A stretch of DNA of 64,000 bases from Tectiglobus sp965224045 (lineage in GTDB: Bacteria > Pseudomonadota > Alphaproteobacteria > Rhizobiales > Hyphomicrobiaceae), in the NCBI GenBank assembly GCA_965224045.1, contig CBDCYD010000005.1, positions 592,976 through 656,975 of the forward strand, read 5' to 3'. The position numbers and the translations under genes were made by a program. The notes under the pieces are model-generated. The model ran no database searches. It was not told the DNA's origin and was given only the letters and a program-made list of their open reading frames with translations. Numbering within the stretch: the stretch's first letter is position 1; the number at the start of each line of letters is the position of its first letter. Below, piece by piece: positions 63,355-64,000 of the stretch.

Positions 63355-63699
63355 ATGAGCCGCAAAACCATGAACGACATCTGTAGGACGTTTCCCGGTG
63401 CTGAGGTTTCCGATCCGTGGGGTGGCGGCCATGATGCCTGGAAGGTTGGCGGCAAGATGTTTGCCTGCATCGGCTCCGTCACACCGGGTGTATCCGTCAA
63501 GACCGACAACATCGAAACCGCCGAGATGCTGATCGACGCCGGCGTCGCCACCAAGGCTCCATACTTTCATCGCTCCTGGATCCTGTTGCCGTTCGACACA
63601 CCGGCCGACGAACTGCACCATCGCCTGGACCAGTCCTACCGCATCGTTCGCAAGAGCCTCACCAAAAAGGCGCAGGCGGCGCTCGATCCGATTGACTGA
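63355..63699 (+). CDS. MmcQ/YjbR family protein
   Basis: A 114-residue protein of the CyaY-like MmcQ/YjbR fold: F-P-G-A-E-V-S-D-P-W-G (about 13-23), A-W-K-V-G-G-K-M-F-A, A-P-Y-F-H-R-S-W-I-L-L and the final S-Y-x-I-V-R-K-S-L. Members are sometimes called DNA-binding on a structural basis only; function unknown. It is divergent from the VOC gene. Confidence 0.88.
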   Translation: MSRKTMNDICRTFPGAEVSDPWGGGHDAWKVGGKMFACIGSVTPGVSVKTDNIETAEMLIDAGVATKAPYFHRSWILLPFDTPADELHHRLDQSYRIVRKSLTKKAQAALDPID

Positions 63700-63851
63700 G
63701 CGATCGAGGCCATGCGTTTTTGCGCCGGTTTCGCGGATTCCGGCACACACGGTATCGACGGCGGCGGCAATCGACGATACTCATATTAGGTGGGACCGTG
63801 CGGCCATCCGCCGTCGGCCACCCACCTGCAACGCACACCGGTGAAACAACG

Positions 63852-64000
63852 TTGCGCGACGCGACCTCACGCCTGGCCTCCACGCTGGCCCCCACGCTGG
63901 CCCCCACGCTGGCCCCCACGCTGGCCCTGACACTGGCCGTTGCGGTTTGCCTTGTTGCCAGCGCCTGCGGGCGGCAAATGAGCCATGACGACAGGGTCGC
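63852..64000 (+). CDS. Lipoprotein gene, 5' part, with a repeated signal-peptide segment
   Basis: Runs off the window. From TTG the product begins with basic residues then L-A-S-T-L-A-P-T-L-A-P-T-L-A-P, a hydrophobic run and the lipobox V-A-S-A-C at about residue 39. An in-frame GTG at 63798 would add 18 residues. The four-fold T-L-A-P repeat lies inside the signal peptide. The mature part is cut off, so no function can be assigned. Confidence 0.5.
   Translation, partial: MRDATSRLASTLAPTLAPTLAPTLALTLAVAVCLVASACGRQMSHDDRV
63882..63929 (+). repeat. Four tandem 12-bp repeats in a signal-peptide coding region
   Basis: Units of ACGCTGGCCCCC at 63882-63893, 63894-63905 and 63906-63917, and a degenerate fourth at 63918-63929. 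The 12-bp period keeps the reading frame, so changes in copy number would lengthen or shorten the signal peptide by four residues at a time. Confidence 0.9.

Noticed and set aside
63659..63919. Minus-strand frame beginning with a G-A-S-V repeat
   Set aside because: It is the mirror of the 12-bp repeat; the plus-strand reading gives a sensible lipoprotein signal peptide with a lipobox.

Overview
The window is GC-rich bacterial chromosome. Gene content and order point to an alphaproteobacterium, most likely of the order Hyphomicrobiales (Rhizobiales). The supporting signs are rplM-rpsI close to argC, ctaA next to a DUF2842 gene, aroK-aroB divergent from a small protein, a long exported protein, xerD and accA, and secA with ppiC, argJ, mutT, comF, grxC, a nitrilase-family gene and DUF1178. 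The genus cannot be named from the sequence alone. Nearly all of it is ordinary core chromosome; one short A/T-rich island (about 60.70-62.77 kb) is clearly foreign.

Layout. 0-10.4 kb: envelope and unknown proteins, ribosomal proteins L13 and S9 with a good terminator, a TerC-family exporter, a MAPEG protein, a lytic transglycosylase and a HAD phosphatase. 10.5-12.9 kb: argC, heme A synthase, DUF2842. 12.9-21.8 kb: an exopolysaccharide locus (deacetylase, Wzz/GumC-type co-polymerase with a degenerate kinase domain, Wza-type export lipoprotein, GT4 glycosyltransferase, initiating sugar-phosphate transferase, O-antigen ligase/polymerase). 21.9-27.6 kb: acyl-CoA catabolism, with a two-subunit acyl-CoA dehydrogenase, a dienelactone hydrolase, a thioesterase, a LysR regulator and a divergent gene that resembles 3-sulfinopropanoyl-CoA desulfinase. 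27.8-34.1 kb: aroB, aroK, xerD, accA. 34.2-41.5 kb: a TauE/SafE permease, two tandem L,D-transpeptidases, an aldolase, a 2-hydroxyacid dehydrogenase and an SPFH/NfeD pair.

41.6-45.4 kb is the most interesting stretch. A GrdB-like gene (glycine/sarcosine/betaine reductase component B family) is interrupted by an in-frame TGA exactly where relatives carry the first Cys of a CxxC motif. A near-perfect stem-loop with GU in its loop follows at bacterial SECIS spacing. I read this as a selenocysteine gene, in an apparent operon with a luciferase-like flavin oxidoreductase and a gamma-glutamyltransferase. Two palindromic repeat elements lie just upstream, and an inverted copy of one lies 7 kb away beside comF.

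45.4-59.5 kb returns to housekeeping genes, with a lone amidoligase and a SecA carrying a roughly 100-residue insertion. At 60.5-63.2 kb a 2.07-kb A/T-rich insert carries one TIR/nucleoside-deoxyribosyltransferase-like plus TPR protein, a possible defence gene. It is flanked by 178-bp direct repeats formed from the 3' end of a VOC-family gene, which the insertion left intact. The window ends inside a lipoprotein gene whose signal peptide contains a 12-bp tandem repeat.
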